Of a stretch of DNA of 5,746 nt, positions 4,219-5,746 are shown in pieces (positions within the stretch are counted from its first letter, which is position 1; each line of letters starts with the position of its first letter). The stretch is from Oligoflexia bacterium (lineage in GTDB: Bacteria > Bdellovibrionota > UBA1018 > CAIMNF01). The translations under genes and the position numbers were made by a program. The DNA lies in NCBI GenBank assembly GCA_903858975.1, contig CAIOKW010000060.1, positions 1 through 5,746 of the forward strand. The letters run 5' to 3'. The notes beneath the pieces were generated by a model. It was not told where the DNA came from. It worked only from the letters and a program-made list of their open reading frames with translations, and searched no databases.

Positions 4219-5746
4219 GACGATTATCCCTCCTGTGGAAGTTACAGTGTAGAGGCAGTCATGAAGGCCAATGTGGCCGCAATCATGTGCTACGACACTG
4301 CTAACCGACTATCGGTGATTGACACTGCGGCTGAACATGATCGCTGGTTGGGTCTCAAGGCGGGCGATAAATATGTCGTAACGACGACTCCTCTCAGTAA
4401 GATGAAGGAAAGCCGAAGAAAAGAGCTTGGAATTAGCACCACTTATTCCTCTAATGGCGGCGCCAATGGCGGCGTAAACGGTGGAGTTAATGGCGGTGGC
4501 AATAACAACGGCGGCGGAGTTTCAGCTAATGGCGGCGTGAACGGTGGAGTTAATGACGGCGTAAACGGCGGCGGCAATCACGGTGGTTCTGGAAATGCCA
4601 ACAATGGTGGAATTCACGTTCGTGGTGGAAGTAATGATAACGGCCAAAAAGATAAAGATGATTTAGATACTCTCGTGGTTCGTTGTGGTGGTTTTGATGA
4701 TTTAGCGGATCAACGCCAAAAAGAACTCGATCAAATTAACGACGACATTAAAAAATACAATTGTTCAGGTGACGATTGTATCGACATCAATAAATTAAAA
4801 TCGGACATGAATGCGTCTTTGAATTCATGTCATGGACAGTGTGTGGGCTTAGCGCTCGACTCAAACAGTGCTTGTAACTATACCAAGTTAACAGCGGTGT
4901 TTAAGGACGTGAATGAGTTCTGTTCTGTTCTTAGTAAAGACGACAAAGGTCCTCGAATTGACGCATTTTTAAAGAGTCTTTCAGCTTCAGGTGGTCAAAC
5001 AGACTGTTCTAAATATGTTGGAACGAACACCGATTCGGGTGCTGTTTGTAAAATCATGATCACCGATAAAAACTGTGCTGAGGACATGAAGAAGGACACC
5101 TTCGTTTGTGATGCAGCAAAAGATAAAATTATCGCTTACTTGGATGCAAGAAAGGCGTTAGATGATCTCATTGCTCGCAGAACGGTACTGAATGGCCCAT
5201 CGAAAAAAGGTGGCTGTAACATTACCTGTGCGAAAGATGTCGATTCAGCGTGGAGCGTTCGAGATCAGGTTTCGATCAAATGCATTACGGACATCCGTTC
5301 TTCTTGTCAGGATGCGATCGATAAAGCTCAAGCTCGAGTCGATTCTCACATTTGTGTTTCTTGTAATGTCGCGAACCAAGGCGGCGGAGGTGGTGGCGTA
5401 GGTGGTGTGAGCAAAGCAGCTCAAATCATCGGTGCAATTGGATCCATCGGTGTACCGATCGGCCTCGGTCTCATGAATATGTCGATGTACAATCATGGGT
5501 TAAATGCCTGTGTTGCGATGTACAACGCTCAAGTGAATCAAGCTTCAGTAGTAGGGCTCCCTCCTCAAAGTCCAAGTTGCGGTACTGGTGGTTTCGGTAT
5601 GGGCGGATTTGGTGGCGGTATGGGCATGGGTGGCATGGGTTATCCGGGCATGGGTGGCATGGGCTATCCGGGCATGGGTGGCATGGGCTATCCGGGCATG
5701 GGTGGCATGGGCTATCCGGGCATGGGTGGCATGGGCTATCCGGGCA
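4126..5746 (+). CDS. Exported cysteine-rich, glycine-repeat protein of unknown function, 3' end outside window
   Basis: I do not recognise this family. The frame is open for 540 codons with no stop. The ATG has a good GAGGAG site (4113-4118) seven bases upstream. Residues 1-31 look like a Sec signal peptide: a lysine-containing start, a hydrophobic stretch LSTFLTLTMAF, and PAQA before the predicted cut. The mature part has C37 and C55, an Asn-Gly-Gly-Val tract (110-150) with a Gly/Asn-rich continuation to about 173, then 17 cysteines between 187 and 413, including CSGDDC (213-218), CHGQC (235-239), CNITC (364-368) and CVSC (410-413). The stretch 189-212 is charged and probably helical. After a Gly run, residues 431-451 are hydrophobic and Gly-rich (AAQIIGAIGSIGVPIGLG), possibly a membrane segment. 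C462 and C485 follow, then a Gly/Met tail of GMGGMGYP repeats. All 21 cysteines lie after the signal peptide, suggesting disulfides outside the cytoplasm. A surface or envelope structural protein is a guess; no catalytic motif is visible. Confidence 0.9.
   Translation, partial: MAKNIYSKTLSTFLTLTMAFQSTWVVQPAQADDYPSCGSYSVEAVMKANVAAIMCYDTANRLSVIDTAAEHDRWLGLKAGDKYVVTTTPLSKMKESRRKELGISTTYSSNGGANGGVNGGVNGGGNNNGGGVSANGGVNGGVNDGVNGGGNHGGSGNANNGGIHVRGGSNDNGQKDKDDLDTLVVRCGGFDDLADQRQKELDQINDDIKKYNCSGDDCIDINKLKSDMNASLNSCHGQCVGLALDSNSACNYTKLTAVFKDVNEFCSVLSKDDKGPRIDAFLKSLSASGGQTDCSKYVGTNTDSGAVCKIMITDKNCAEDMKKDTFVCDAAKDKIIAYLDARKALDDLIARRTVLNGPSKKGGCNITCAKDVDSAWSVRDQVSIKCITDIRSSCQDAIDKAQARVDSHICVSCNVANQGGGGGGVGGVSKAAQIIGAIGSIGVPIGLGLMNMSMYNHGLNACVAMYNAQVNQASVVGLPPQSPSCGTGGFGMGGFGGGMGMGGMGYPGMGGMGYPGMGGMGYPGMGGMGYPGMGGMGYPG
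4453..4575 (+). repeat. In-frame 12-bp repeats coding Asn-Gly-Gly-Val tetrapeptides
   Basis: Two blocks of tetrapeptides occur at residues 110-125 (NGGA, NGGV, NGGV, NGGG) and 135-150 (NGGV, NGGV, NDGV, NGGG), split by an Asn/Gly linker. At DNA level 4465-4491 and 4528-4554 are 27-bp copies differing at one base (GTA against GTG). This points to duplication within the tract. A flexible spacer between the N-terminal part and the cysteine-rich region is the simplest reading. Confidence 0.8.
5623..5746 (+). repeat. 24-bp tandem repeat array coding GMGGMGYP, continues past window
   Basis: Five full units (5623-5646, 5647-5670, 5671-5694, 5695-5718, 5719-5742) and the first four bases of a sixth are present. 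The only difference among the five is one synonymous base, T at 5640 where the others have C. Degenerate Gly/Met/Phe versions occur just upstream (5596-5622). Because 24 is a multiple of three, changes in copy number keep the reading frame and alter only tail length. The window ends inside the array, so total copy number and the stop codon are unknown. Confidence 0.95.

Noticed and set aside
5245..5496. Minus-strand open frame opposite the cysteine-rich gene
   Set aside because: It lies wholly antisense to the plus-strand gene, which has a signal peptide, a ribosome site and a 540-codon frame; no supporting signals were seen for the reverse frame.
5623..5746. CRISPR array or intergenic repeat element at the right edge
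   Set aside because: The 24-bp units are directly adjacent with no spacers and stay in the coding frame, so this is a protein-coding tandem repeat.

Overview
The window looks like chromosomal sequence from a Gram-negative bacterium of middling G+C. The left two thirds (minus strand) is a heat-shock and chaperone cluster, read in the order hemW, grpE, dnaK, dnaJ. The right third (plus strand, divergent) is a long open frame for an exported, cysteine-rich, repeat-containing protein that I cannot assign to a family. The gene order, the RpoH-type promoter and the style of the secreted low-complexity protein would fit Bdellovibrio-like predatory bacteria or other former Deltaproteobacteria. That placement is inference; no marker in the window proves it.

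Minus strand, in transcription order: hemW (3940-2804, radical-SAM heme chaperone), a 78-bp gap with a close match to a sigma-32 (RpoH) heat-shock promoter, grpE (2725-2192, nucleotide exchange factor), a 67-bp gap, dnaK (2123-207, complete Hsp70), a 90-bp gap with an 11-bp perfect hairpin, and the first 38 codons of dnaJ (116-1, cut by the window edge). HemW-hrcA-grpE-dnaK-dnaJ is the familiar order in many bacteria. Here no hrcA lies between hemW and grpE, and no CIRCE operator is visible. With the RpoH-type promoter, this suggests positive control by an alternative sigma factor rather than HrcA repression. GrpE, DnaK and DnaJ form one folding machine: DnaJ delivers clients and stimulates ATP hydrolysis, and GrpE resets DnaK by ADP release. 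The dnaK-dnaJ hairpin could lower DnaJ output relative to DnaK.

The 185-bp divergent region (3941-4125) holds a candidate hemW promoter, a 17-bp inverted repeat, and, before the plus-strand gene, an exact GCCGATAA (the sigma-28/FliA -10 consensus) next to a perfect 8-bp inverted repeat.

Plus strand: the gene from 4126 stays open for 540 codons and leaves the window without a stop. It encodes a signal peptide (cleavage predicted after residue 31), an Asn-Gly-Gly-Val repeat tract, a region with 17 cysteines in 227 residues, a hydrophobic Gly-rich segment, and a C-terminal array of near-identical 24-bp tandem repeats (GMGGMGYP) still running at the window edge. This gene and its promoter region are the least explained part of the window.
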